Part shown: positions 1-11,500 of the stretch, piece after piece | How positions within the stretch are numbered: position 1 is the first letter of the stretch | Layout of the letters: the number at the start of each line of letters is the position of its first letter | DNA from: Syncephalis plumigaleata | Lineage: Eukaryota; Zoopagomycota; Zoopagomycetes; Zoopagales; Piptocephalidaceae | Direction: 5' to 3' | Assembly (NCBI GenBank): GCA_025201365.1 | Contig: JAIXMF010000004.1 | Coordinates: 682,001-746,000, forward strand | Length of the DNA stretch: 64,000 nucleotides | Program-made: the position numbers and the translations under genes | The notes under the pieces: model-generated | Told to the model about the DNA's origin: nothing | The model's database searches: none | The model's input: the letters and a program-made list of their open reading frames with translations, nothing else

Positions 1-222
1 AGCAAATTTATCGCCTTACTATTTTCCAGCTACGGGAAAAAACTAGCCGAAGAATTTACTCCTGGTCCCGCTATTACACCTGAGGAGCTTAAGAAACACA
101 ACGAGAAACGGAAAGCCCTAAGCGATTTAATAACTTTAATGAGCGATGCTAACTCACCTCCGCTGATGATGGGCTTCAAATATACTGCCCAATATGACCT
201 AATAAGTGGAAATCAAGACTAG
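1..222 (+). CDS. C-terminal fragment of an unrecognised protein (runs off the window start)
   Basis: An open frame runs from base 1 to a TAG at 220-222 and encodes 73 residues with no internal stop. The peptide is mixed polar and hydrophobic and contains a basic helix-like stretch (ITPEELKKHNEKRKALSDLI). I do not recognise a family. There is no start codon in the window, so this is either the last exon of a gene lying to the left or a chance open frame. No splice acceptor is visible because the frame is already open at base 1. A real gene is more likely than not because the codon use looks coding, but confidence is limited. Confidence 0.4.
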   Translation, partial: SKFIALLFSSYGKKLAEEFTPGPAITPEELKKHNEKRKALSDLITLMSDANSPPLMMGFKYTAQYDLISGNQD

Positions 223-1283
223 AGAATAGCCTACCTATTGCGCTTAGGATTCAACCAAAATGAAATAAACCATTTGTTTGAACGATTTTGTATAGTAGCG
301 AGCAAACAAATGCCCATTGATTGTGTATAAATGTCAAACATAGATTGATGTCAATAGCAGTCGATGTAAAAGGGTTACAATGAAATACAGGACTTTTCTC
401 TCTGATTAGTGCAGTTATCCTTCTTTTTCTACTAATAAATAATAGTCATGATAATAAAACTTACGTATTTAGATGTGTGGAGGCAATAACCATCACAGAT
501 GAGTTGTTATTTGTTGTTTGATGCCCCGTTGTCCTTGTTATTTCCTTGAACGTTTTATGGACGTACAAGAATCAATGGAAGGAACATCACTTTATTGGAA
601 TTGTGCTGGAACACATTTCTTATCATAGTTTATTCAATGCATACACGATTACAATGCTCATCGGATACAACATATGACTATGGAGTATGCGAATATTTGT
701 AATGTGCATCCGATTTATTTAGTATGGTATAGTTGACACTGTAAACTATCATTGAAGCATTTGGTAAAATCGAGCATTGCATTCTTGTTGTAAGCATATA
801 TGCATACGTGGTCATTCCATTCACTAGTTTGCTAGCCATTAAATCGTTAATAACATTAGTCGAATAGGACTACAAGACAGCACAAGACTTACGGGTAAGA
901 TGATAGCAAAAGACATGTATATAAATCCATTAATAAATTGTACTAGATTTATTGATTTTGAATCGAATAGAGTAGTCCCGGTGGCCATAGCAGCAATGAA
1001 TGGATTTGAACTAGATGACAATAATCTTCATGTTATTACAGTCATGATACCTAGCATATTAATCAAAGGCATGAAGACATTGAAAGAATTGGGACCACAT
1101 CAAGCACCATCTGCTATAATCAATCATATAATTCCGACAATTGAAGCCAATAGAAATCGACCATGATTAATCACAGTAAAAGTAAAAAAATAAAAATGCT
1201 TACTTTCCGATCATTCGCATGTGTGATGGCGATCGTCGTGTTTTTTTTAAATATTTCTTTTTTTCTTTCATACATTGTACGCA
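223..1283. other. Interval without a resolvable gene; possible decayed membrane-protein exons on the minus strand
   Basis: No convincing multi-exon gene could be assembled. On the minus strand, around 1020-898, a short open stretch encodes a hydrophobic segment (NLVQFINGFIYMSFAIILP) followed directly by a GTAAGT donor, which suggests one transmembrane exon. On the plus strand, 900-1166 is an 88-codon ORF overlapping it, with no recognised domain. Neither connects to neighbours with coding character. This may be a decayed or very divergent membrane protein gene. The last 100 bp before 1284 are the probable promoter and 5' UTR of the mitochondrial carrier gene. Confidence 0.3.
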
Positions 1284-2968
1284 ATGGCAACACTTTCCGA
1301 TCGGCGTTTGCCTGCCTCCATGCTTAGCACGGAGAATAGACGGATACGACAACAGAAGGCTATACAACCACAACCATGGTTACATTTCATAGCTGGCGGG
1401 TAAGTAATAGTGAGAGACTAGAAGGAAACAATAGTAATAATATTTACATTCTCGTATTACTCCGTGACTAATTAACCTGAATATATGCTCATATGTATTA
1501 GCGTGGGCGGTACAGCTGGTGCTGTTTTAACCTGTCCACTAGAAGTTGTAAAGACACGAATGCAGGTAAGGAATAACTACCAGACTAGTATAGACCATAA
1601 GTATAATCGGTGATTAACGGTGCTGTTTGTGTAGAGTTCACTGTATCGACATACATCCAACATTAATCGTTTACCTCTACTATTACGCCCCTTTAGACCG
1701 TTCCTTGACATTGGCCATACATTAGGGTGAGTAAGGGGATAGCTATTATTTAATTGATACTGATACTGATACTAATACTGATATATATCTGCGTGTGTAT
1801 GTGATCAGTTCATTCTATCGTAGAGAAGGATTTTCTGCTTTATTCAAAGGATTAGGACCTAATCTAGTTGGTGTTATTCCATCACGGTATGTAACAATAT
1901 ATACACACATCTAAATGCAGATTAATGGATCGTATTGCATACTGATTGCTTATGCATTATAGTGCTATTCAATTTGCAGTCTATGGTAATGGTAAACAAC
2001 TGCTTACGAATCTAAATGGTGGTAAAGAATCAAGTTTAATTCATTTGACCGCTGCTGCCTCTGCTGGTAAGTTAATTCGATGTCTAATCGCATCTATTAT
2101 CAGGTAGCTGCATGTTGATTGATTCATTGAATGTTTATACGGGTGTGATTATTGATAAATTAGGTATTTGTACGGCTACCATCACCAATCCAATATGGCT
2201 AGTGAAAACACGAATGCAACTACAAGCGAGTAATACCAATATTGCCGCTCGACAATATAAGAATAGCTTCGATTGCGTCGTGCAAGTTGTACGTAACGAG
2301 GGTGTTCGTGGTTTATATCGTGGTCTAAGTGCATCCTATCTAGGTAAGTATGAATACTTGAAGCATTGTTGTGTACATGTAGGCCATGTAATAATAAATA
2401 CCATCATTTGTAGGTGTAACGGAGGGAGCATTACAATGGGTAATCTACGAACGATGCAAACAATTTGTACGAGAACGACATGCCCATGAAGTAGGCGTTA
2501 ATGCCGCGACAACAACTGGTCAAAATGAACGTAAGTCATTGTCAAGCTGAATAGTCTACCTATTCCATAGGGATTAACAAGTGTAATACAATTCTACTGC
2601 TATAGATTGGCTTGAGATGCTAGGTGCTGCTGCCATTGCTAAATTATGTGCTGCACTTGTAACTTATCCACATGAGGTAAACATTTATATAATTATCATT
2701 ACCATTCTAATTGACTTACAATGATACACGTATATAGGTGGCACGTACACGATTAAGAGAGGTATCACAACGGAAATACAATGGATTATTCTCTACATTT
2801 GCTACTATATGGCGAGAAGAAGGTTTTACTGCATTGTACGGCGGATTGCCCGCTCATCTACTACGTGTGGTACCCAATGCAGTCATCATGTTCTTTTGCT
2901 ACGAGGCCATTCTTGCCGCAGCAAGAGCAAGGAATATGAATAGTCAAGAGTTGAATGAGACCGCCTAA
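1284..2968 (+). CDS. SLC25A36: Mitochondrial pyrimidine-nucleotide carrier (SLC25A33/36, yeast Rim2 type)
   Basis: Nine exons splice in frame to 350 residues: 1284-1399, 1502-1565, 1635-1726, 1809-1886, 1963-2066, 2164-2343, 2414-2530, 2606-2676 and 2738-2968. All introns are GT-AG and 70-100 bp long. The product has the three tandem repeats of the mitochondrial carrier family, with the signatures PLEVVKTRMQ, NPIWLVKTRMQLQ and YPHEVARTRLRE. The segments GLGPNLVGVIPSRAI and YRGLSASYLGVTEGALQWVIYE (split here by an intron after YLG) are characteristic of the SLC25A33/36 and Rim2 subfamily. Members of that family exchange pyrimidine (deoxy)nucleotides across the inner mitochondrial membrane in support of mtDNA and mtRNA synthesis. 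Length matches the family. The start was chosen at the ATG giving a short polar N-terminus ahead of the first helix. Subfamily assignment is by motif recall, not a search. Confidence 0.93.
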
Positions 2969-3036
2969 TCTAAGTGTGTGGCTATATCTACTTTACTTTA
3001 TTCTGTTGTATTGTGTGCTGTGTGCTGTGTGCCGTG

Positions 3037-6000
3037 TTAGGCAAATACGTTACGACCGAAATCCACTAGACATAAGGCATTCTGAAATAGATCCTCCACC
3101 TGCGACCACTCTACCTCTCTTAACGACTTGATTTTTTGTAATTGTACGGACAACGACTCCGAGGCCAATACGAGATCGGAATGGATTTTAAGGAATACGT
3201 TGAGATACGCTTCGAGAGCATCAAAGTTTCTCTTATTCTGCATCTGTTCATGGATAGCCGTAAGGAATAGGGCCAACTCCTTGCAATCATCCATTGGACT
3301 AAGGGAACGAATAGCGAAATCGACTCCTGATGGATTTAATCCTTGAAGATGTTCAATAGCTTTGTTGTCTAGATAATAGTTCGTACCATGATGTTAGTCA
3401 TTTACTATTATTACCATTATTACTACTATTACTACTATTATTATAACCATTCCGTCATTAAAGCATTTGTTTCTACTTATAATGATGATACACTATCTAT
3501 ATATATTTGTGAAATACTTACATGATTGTGCACCTGATTCCTCGGCTTGACGTAGTAGATATCCTAATTCCGTGGTAGGTTGTAGATGATTCATCTTGAG
3601 TACATTGCTCGTTTCCTCTATTTCAGACTGTGTTGGCACGAAACGAGGACCAGTCTCGTCCAATTCGGTTTGCAAGAAGAATGGTGCAGATTTTGGTGCT
3701 TTCACAGGTTGTTTCGGTTTATTACGTTTCTATACAATGTTTAATAAATATTATTATTCATATTAAAGTGTAATTACCTTAATAGTATCTAGATGAAGTA
3801 GACGCTGCCAAATCGATTGAGGCACACTAGAGAGTGTGATCATATTCGAGACAAGTTGTTCAGGTGTTGTATAACCGACAGTGCTAATCAGTTCATCGGT
3901 TACCAATGACTCGGATGTATCTAAACATTAATATGAATGGAAATTAGCATATGTTATATGTAACCATATAAATGAATGACAATGCTACTATTCGTCGTTA
4001 CCTTCTTCGCTCAATGAACTGGACACGCTAGGCAATTGTTGACGACATGGTTCCGAGGTAGGAATACGTCGTAGCGGTATGTTCATGTAGTGTGCTCGAT
4101 TAGCCCTAAGTCATCAGATTTGTTAGACATGGATATTACAAACAAACAAACAAACAAAGAAAAGAGTAACGCTTGCTTACCATAGAAATACGCCCAATTG
4201 ATCAACATGCGCGGTGGCTAGCATAGCACTATCCGGCATGAATGCCAAACTAACACACACTTGCTCTGTAGAGAACCAATCTATCAAGTGGCCGGTAGAG
4301 AGATCCCACGTACGTATCGTACTATCCAATGAAGCAGAAATAATCCATCGACCATCCGGAGTGAACACCTAATGTGTATACATACAATTGATACAAATAA
4401 ATATAAATGTGTATATACATTCTCATCTGATTACATACAAAATCGGTTATTCTATTGGTATGTCCATGGAATTCACGTACTACTCGACGTGTTTGCGTGT
4501 CAATAACACGAAGACACAAGTCATCCGAGGCAATGACTAGCAAGTCATTCTCTCGATTAAGACATGCACCTGTCACCGGTGATCCAATTGAGAGTGTATC
4601 CTGTAGTTTTCCTGTACTAAATGACCAGAACTACAATACAATAATCGTTACTAAATAGTACAGTAATCTATATAAAGTGGCAGCATAACATACCTTGACA
4701 GTTTGATCCAATGAAGTAGAATAAATAAAATGATTGGTAGAATCAGAGGCAATACTTGTCACGGGTTTCTTATGGCCTAATAGTTTATAATGGTAAGTAT
4801 ACTATAGTATAATACTAATGATTGTATAGAGAATATTACCATGCTCGCCTGATAGCGTACGACGGAATATACCCGACTGTACATTGTAGATTTCAATGAC
4901 ACCGGATGCTAGACCAAGTAGGGTGAAACTGCCACATGCACTAAGGGCCACCGACTATACCAGTATTAATAACAATAAAAGTATAAAAGCATAATGAATT
5001 ACCTTAATAGCAGATCCATCCCGTGTTGTAAACTGATGCTGTCCGATAGCACGTCGTTGGAATGACCATGAATGTGCTTCCGAACTATTAAGATGACCAG
5101 TCACGATATTGTCCCAGTGTTGTTGTTTCAATTCACCTAATAAATGATCAATAATTGATTAGAAACTAGTAACAAGCATGTATTAATATGTATGTATATC
5201 ACTTACATGTATCAAATGCAATAACTGGAGTCAATTTCAATTCATCTGCTTTGGTATTCAATCGTTGTGCATTCTTAGTTACTGATCCTATATACATATA
5301 TATATATGTAATTATTAGATACTTGATGATTAACTAGTAGTGCATTACACATATTCATATTCATATTCATATTATTACCCTGAGATAGTTCAGCACATTG
5401 ACGATCACGACGTGTTGACAGGATACGTAGTGAACGATCTCTACTCGCAGATAGAATAAAGTTTCCGTCAATATCATACGGACGAATTAGAGTAGGTGGG
5501 AGACTATGACCACCACGAGAACGTAATAGACGTGGCATTAAATCATCAGGTCCATCAAATATCCATTGCTATTATTGAGATTAAGATTATTAATATACAA
5601 CATTTATATAGTCAACTTGACTAGATTGTTAGTTTACCTTGATGGAATTGACACCGGTTGATACGAGAATCGGTTGGCCATTCAGGAATTGTACGTGTAC
5701 TTTTCCATCATGTACATCAGTCATAGTATGAATTAGGCGACAATGCTCTAAATCCCAAAGGGTAATATCGCCAGTGTTACTGCCAACGGCCATCATTTGA
5801 TGCTCGTCTAAGTAGTTAAATAAAGATATAATAAATGGTTATCTCTAGCGTATCATATGTATATAACTAGTTACCTGTACGGAAAGTGATACTGGTAACA
5901 CTACCCTCCTGTTTCACCGACAGAACTGATTCATCCAAACGTGTATTATGCAGTAATACGGTGCCATCCTCCATACCAATTGCTATGACGTCCACCACTG

Positions 6001-6972
6001 GTGACTGAGCAAGAGAGGTGATACGAGCGGGAAACGCGTTGAACTTATAGACGAGCTTTCTATATAAGAAGAAATAATGATTATATTAGTTAATTAGACG
6101 AGTTGAATCCGTTAACATCAACCACATACCCTGTTGCAATATTCCATAATTCCATGCCACCCTGTTCACTAGCCACGAGTAATTTGTTCAAGTAAGTATT
6201 AGGGTGTATTACAGTAGAAATGGTGAACTGCTCGACATTGAATGGAAGTTCCAATAGCATTTCTAGATAATGATCAATTATAAGCATCATTGATAATGAA
6301 AGCTCAAACTAGATCACTCACCCTGTTCACTAAGCTTCCAAGTACGTAGTACATTATCGGAATAGACAGCAACCAAAAGATCACCAAATGGAAGTAATTG
6401 CGTCACGGTAGCATTAACGGGAATGGTAAGTTCGTTAATCTATAAAACAGTACAGCATTATTATCATCTATTATGTATTTATTCATTAGGATTAGTTTAC
6501 CTGACTGACACGCTCATACACTAGTATACTTGAATCGCATCCGACAAATGTCAAGTCACCTTGTGCGGCAACACAATGAATCGTCTGATCAATGGTGGGG
6601 CCTTGATTATTTCATGATAGTTGTTTAGAGATTAGTATAGATATCTATCGAGATATAAATCGAGTGTGTATACCTACCCACTAGCACGATGTTCAGTTTC
6701 TCACACTAGATACAACTATTAGTCATGCTATGGAATGAATGCACGCGTCTACACTAGATACTTGCATTGTAAATCTGGAAGCTGTGATCTAAGCAGGTAG
6801 TCATAAAGTAGGCTTGACCGCGTGCCTGTAAACTGAATGGGACATCGCGCGTTACATAGCCGATAGCTCTGAACGGTTGGAATAGCGACTTGTGCTCCAC
6901 TACAATCTGACTACTGTTCTGCGCATCTTCCTTCGTCTCTACTATACGTGCTTTCTTTACTTTGGACACCAT
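3037..6972 (-). CDS. UTP21: UTP21/WDR36, WD40 subunit of the small-subunit processome
   Basis: A minus-strand gene with about seventeen introns of 45-90 bp. It begins at the ATG at 6972 (MVSKVKKARIVETKED) and ends at TAA 3037-3039. Recognisable segments in order are the N-terminal PFRAIGYVTRDVPF, then WD repeats including HPNTYLNKLLVASEQG and PDGRWIISASLDSTIRTWDL, then the linker APKSAPFFLQTELDETG, then a C-terminal helical Utp21 domain (NFDALEAYLNVFLKIHSDL). These match human WDR36 segment by segment. UTP21 belongs to the UTP-B complex, which binds nascent pre-rRNA in the nucleolus and is needed for 18S maturation. The two stacked WD40 propellers and the C-terminal helical domain are all present. 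Exact exon edges were not all checked. The 267 bp upstream (6973-7239) are the probable promoter, shared end to end with the 3' end of the next minus-strand gene. Confidence 0.9.
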
Positions 6973-7239
6973 TGTTACGTGATTGCGAATTGGTTAAACA
7001 GACAAAATGGTAAAGATCAGTTGCATTATTTTTTTTCTTTTTTTTGTAGAAATTCATGTCCTCACATTGTACCGATTTGAAATGGGGTATGATTGGTTGA
7101 TTCTGCGATGATTGTACATGGAATCAATGTACATTGTTTTCATATAGATCATTTAGCATTATGAATTCGAGTTCTACTATATGATGTGTTATTACTATAT
7201 TTATTCAATACTGCTGGATTAATTGATATTAAATGCTTT

Positions 7240-9187
7240 TCATTCATTCAGGCCATGATATTTGTATTCGCTAAAGAATCTCGTCAGCGTGTACGTTACT
7301 CGTTTACGCAATGGCTCTTCATTGCTTGTCATCTCCCATCCAATAGTGGTCATTCCACCGAGTGGTGGTTTGAATTCCGCGGTGATTCTTTGATTGCTGC
7401 CAGGCCAGCGTAAACCTAGGAGGGAAAGCAGTGCAATAAGTTGTAGCACATCTGTAATATCGATCATGATCGTGGTAGTATCAGTCAATGCACGTAGATC
7501 GGCAGAGTGATTATCGATCCAAAGAACAAGAAATACTGCATACACGAAATGACTTGATACTGCTATTACTGAAAAGTAACAAGCTAACAAGACATTGTCA
7601 ATTGACGAATAGCCATCGTTGTGCGTTTTTACTACCTTGATAAAGCGTGTTCTCCCCTTTGGATGCTTGTTTAAATTGTGAGCATTCCATGAAAACCAGA
7701 ATACTAATTGATAGCATTAGCACTGTTATTGTAACAATAATGATAGGTGAATACATACCAATCCACCGAAAATGATGATATGCTTCCAGGTCATTAGCAA
7801 TGCAATGATCGATATCACACTATTGTACGAATGTAATAGGTAAAACTCGTATGGTGTACTTGTAGATTGATCAAATACAAATAGCATGAGTATGACATGT
7901 ATAGTGCTGATTATACATCCATATAATGACAATAATACGAAAGAGTATGATTGGATTCTTGGTAAATAGGTTCTTGCCAATGGTCGACCTTCAAGTAGTG
8001 ATATAATTAGCCAATAGTACTACATCATGATTGCTCACTTACCAATGCCATAGTACCAAATTAAATGATATCCTCGACAAAAAGGAGTAAATGTAGACTA
8101 GGATTCTTGTTGTATTCGGTCCACACAGACTGATTAGATAAACAAGTAGCACTAGCAATGAACGTGTGTTAAGGCGTAGTCTAGCTTGTTTTCCAACTAC
8201 CATTTAATACTTACGAATACAACCTATGGAAGTAACGAAGAATGAAGCAGAAAGAGCGTTCCATCGAAGTTCTTGCATTCTTATCAAGTTTACAATACGA
8301 GCCCATGTATACGATAGCATCAAGAATGTCTATGGGAAGAATAATGTTGACACGCGATGCTGGTAGATCGGCTGTATTACTTACTATGGCAAACAATATC
8401 CATTTGTAGGCAATCATACGTGCGGGTAAATACGGACCATTTATATGGTTTGGCTCTGTATATTTATGCAATGATAAATGAGTATTGTGCAAGCAATTCA
8501 TTCTACGTGCTACTTACCGTGTTCGATAGCAATTTCATATGTTATGTAATCACTTGCTACATTTCCGTATTTGTGAGGAATGTCGTCGGTTTTTATGACA
8601 GAAACTGCAAGTTCATGCTTTTGAATAGATTCAGAAAATGGATCAACATAATTGTAGCGTATGTAATCATCTCTAAGCATGCTATGCTCGCCATGTCCTG
8701 GTGACAAAATAAGAGCTGATACGGAGGGTAGTCCTGCTTCTTCCAATTGTTCAAAGAGAATATCCATGGATCTATTCACCTAGTTAAAAGTATGAGTTGA
8801 TTGATTGACCAGTTAGTTAGTTAGTTGCTTACTCACTTGTTCTTTTCCTTTACAGCTTGCTGCCATTGACATCTGATAGCTTATTAGTAATGCAATATTG
8901 CGATGTTTACTCAGTGCATACGCAAACCTCATGATATATGGATCGGATGCATTGACTGATGGAAAGAAGCAGCTTGGTCCATCATGATGATGATCATGCT
9001 CATAGTTCCACTTTAATGCAACACCGCTATAATGGTCACTGCTGGAAAGTGGGAAAAAGTCGGCGGATGGATAGTTTACATCTTCATCGCTGCCGCTAAA
9101 TGTCACTTTTGCCAGTACAACATCCAGCCATGGCAGGATAATAGTGACCAGCAATATTATTAGACGATACCAATTAGAGGAATACAT
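7240..9187 (-). CDS. Signal-peptide 7TM protein with a lumenal PA-like domain (paralogue of the gene at 34208-36154)
   Basis: Exon 1 (9187-8838) starts with a hydrophobic signal sequence (LIILLVTIILPWLDVVLA). Exon 2 is 8779-8518 and exon 3 is 8455-8215; further exons follow to the stop at 7240. The N-terminal 220 residues resemble a protease-associated (PA) fold: a Cys-bearing start, a hydrophobic strand NIALLISY, then PSVSALILSPGHG. Exons 3 onward encode several hydrophobic segments consistent with seven transmembrane helices. The C-terminal tail carries PPLGGMTTIGWEM. The same architecture, with tail PLGGMTTVDHV, occurs in the gene at 34208-36154, so the two are paralogues. I do not recognise a named family. 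GPR180/TMEM145-like or IRP-type receptors are the nearest general idea, and this is inference only. Confidence 0.65.
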
Positions 9188-9701
9188 GCTGGGAACTAGG
9201 GATAATACTAAGGTGGTAATACAATATTGCGTAGAGTGTAGTTGACTTTACAAAATGGCTGGTGTGCTACATGCCTTGTTAGTTAAATAGCAGTAATGCT
9301 GATTTCCATTGTTTAATTCGTTCAAGTTTATGCGGCCTAGGCTGCATTGTGCAATACATCCCTACAATGCACGGTATAACCTGTTATCTTTACGATGTAG
9401 CACCGCGACGTACGTTTTAATGGGTCCTTTGTTTTGACATTTTAATGCAAGTGTAAATCTGGATTTATTCTTACCATATTACTACGGCAAGGAAAAGTGT
9501 TTAGCATTCGATGAATGAGTACGGGATAAGAACAATGGACTTTAATGTGAGTTTATAACAACTACTCCGTATATATATTGCATTGTTTGATCTTAACGGG
9601 ATTATTGTGCATTACACGATACCTGTCTAGATTACAAGTTAGTCCACTATGCACATATAGTATTTTCTAACAGTTAGTACTAATTTATTAATAATATATG
9701 A
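9188..9701. other. Intergenic interval, promoter side of the 7TM gene
   Basis: This lies between two minus-strand genes. It is A+T rich with no ORF, repeat or RNA signature that I can support. It presumably contains the promoter of the 7TM gene (start 9187) and the 3' flank of the GPI-anchored protein gene. Confidence 0.4.
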
Positions 9702-10364
9702 TTAAATGGCGAACACTAGTCCACCAATAATGGTTGCTAGCATAAATGCAAGCATACTCTGATCAGTTGAACGTATCTTAATAGCAGCGGATTTTGGCTT
9801 TAAACCCTCGCATACTAGTTTGAGCTCTTTCGCATTGACCTTCGTCGAGTTGAAGCCCTCGTCGAGTGGTAGTGCCGTCGGTGGCGGCACCCAATTGGCA
9901 ACATTATTAGCAATGGTAAGCTCGCATGTCGAGCACTTTTCCTCTTTCACGATAGTCGTGATATTCTTGATCGGACAGTAGTCGCCCTTCTCGTCCTTGA
10001 CACATGTGGCGCGGAATAGCGATAATGATGCCCAATTGGTGTAGACGAGCAATACCACCGGATGGGATGTTTTCAGTTCATTTGCACAACTCGTGTCCAA
10101 AGTCTTGATGGATTGATTCATCTCGCCTTCCGTGCACTTGGCACTATCAGTTACCGCAGCGCAGAACTTGTTGGCGTCATCCGATTCCTGGACATCCATT
10201 ATACTGCTCATGCACGGAGAGCTAATAGCCGTTTTATTGAGTGCCGTACGACAATCCTTGCTCACTACCTCTGTGGCTGCCGGATCATTCGGATTATCGG
10301 CGGCATTTACGATTGCACTAGATGCAATCAATAACAGCGAAATAACTTTGATAAACTGCTTCAT
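9702..10364 (-). CDS. Secreted GPI-anchored Cys-rich protein
   Basis: A single uninterrupted exon of 220 codons, unusual in this intron-rich window. Residues 1-21 form a signal peptide (IKVISLLLIASSAIVNA). The mature part has about a dozen spaced cysteines, several in the C-x2-C or C-x6-C spacing seen in small fungal cell-surface proteins, and predicted N-glycosylation sites (NKT, NIT, NST). The C-terminus is a hydrophobic tail (SMLAFMLATIIGGLVFAI) with no basic stop-transfer, typical of a GPI-attachment signal. This layout is common in fungal cell-wall or plasma-membrane proteins of unknown function. The specific family is not identified, and the localisation is inferred from the two terminal signals. 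Confidence 0.75.
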   Translation of the reverse strand: MKQFIKVISLLLIASSAIVNAADNPNDPAATEVVSKDCRTALNKTAISSPCMSSIMDVQESDDANKFCAAVTDSAKCTEGEMNQSIKTLDTSCANELKTSHPVVLLVYTNWASLSLFRATCVKDEKGDYCPIKNITTIVKEEKCSTCELTIANNVANWVPPPTALPLDEGFNSTKVNAKELKLVCEGLKPKSAAIKIRSTDQSMLAFMLATIIGGLVFAI

Positions 10365-11160
10365 AGTTGATACAAATATATGGGCGAATGTAAAAAGAAA
10401 GAGAAAGAGAACAATTAGGTTATCGATATTGTGAATGGATCGTTAATGTCATCGTGCTCTTGTAGTCAATTGTTTTATACCTTGAAGCGTGCAAGTTCTG
10501 CACATTAGGTTACACCAAAATAGTTCATTGTGGACATGCATGCTTCTAGCGAACAGGTTGTTCTAATCCAAGTGCATCATTATATGAATAATAGAGATTA
10601 ACATCGCATAAGTAGTAATATATATATTGATTTATTGTACAATAAAATACAAGTATAACTCATGAATATTTACATTTATTACTGTTATAATACTATTATA
10701 ATAATCAGCTATAGTAGATATGTTGATCTCAACTACTTGTAGCGTAAATTAGAACTACATGCTATGCCAGGGACTCAATGGTGCCATTGACACATTTTGG
10801 TGTTACCTACAGTTGTTTTCTTTGTTCTCGACTGCATGAACTCCTCAACTAATGGTGTCATGCTTTTAATAAGGATGCACACTATTTACATGTTCATTGT
10901 GTGTTCAATACAATAATGATAGGACACGCTGAATCATGCGGTCAACAATAGTTGTTGCAATGAATGCTTGCCATGCTTTAGTGTAACTATTAGCGTTATT
11001 TTTACTTACTCTTTCATTTATATCAACAATTATGATTACTGGTGTAAACAATCAAAATGTCACGCATATTCATTTCACGTTCTCTCTCTCTCTTTCCTTC
11101 ACTCACTCATAATAATAATAACAATATAGTCGTCAGCTTAGTGCAAGCTCTTTAGCAATC
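10365..11160. other. Intergenic interval between divergent genes
   Basis: A+T-rich spacer between the divergently transcribed GPI-protein gene (minus) and the small membrane protein gene (plus). A short CT dinucleotide run lies near 11085-11100, just upstream of the plus-strand gene. No coding signal is seen. Confidence 0.4.
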
Positions 11161-11422
11161 ATGTTAACGCCACACCAAATTGTTTTGGGCACACTAATCG
11201 TCGTGTATGGTTGGAGAGCGAGTAATTCTATGAGAGATTTGGAACTACTTGGCCTTTTACTTAAGGAAACAGAGGTATCTTTATTAGTTATGACTACCGC
11301 GTTTATTTTAACTGCTAATTGTATTACTCTTGCAGAAAGCACGCGAGGAGCAGTACACGTCGACAACGCTATGGCGACAGTTTAAACAGATAGCTAACGG
11401 CCAGAGTGGGAGCAAGAAGTAA
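11161..11422 (+). CDS. Small single-pass membrane protein, 66 aa, unrecognised
   Basis: Two exons, 11161-11274 and 11336-11422, separated by a 61-bp GT-AG intron ending in a good TTGCAG acceptor, splice in phase 0 to 66 residues. The N-terminus is hydrophobic (PHQIVLGTLIVVYGWRAS) and could be a membrane anchor. The remainder is a charged amphipathic helix (EKAREEQYTSTTLWRQFKQI) followed by a short basic tail ending SGSKK. This is the layout of small mitochondrial or ER assembly factors, but I cannot name one. Just after the stop, a GTAAGT donor at 11431 may indicate that this exon is also spliced to the downstream gene, so the transcript structure is uncertain. Confidence 0.5.
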
Positions 11423-11500
11423 CGAGTCAAGTAAGTTGTTGGTTGACGATATCACATTGTCATTGAATAGCAGTCAGTAACACACATACATGATGTAAAG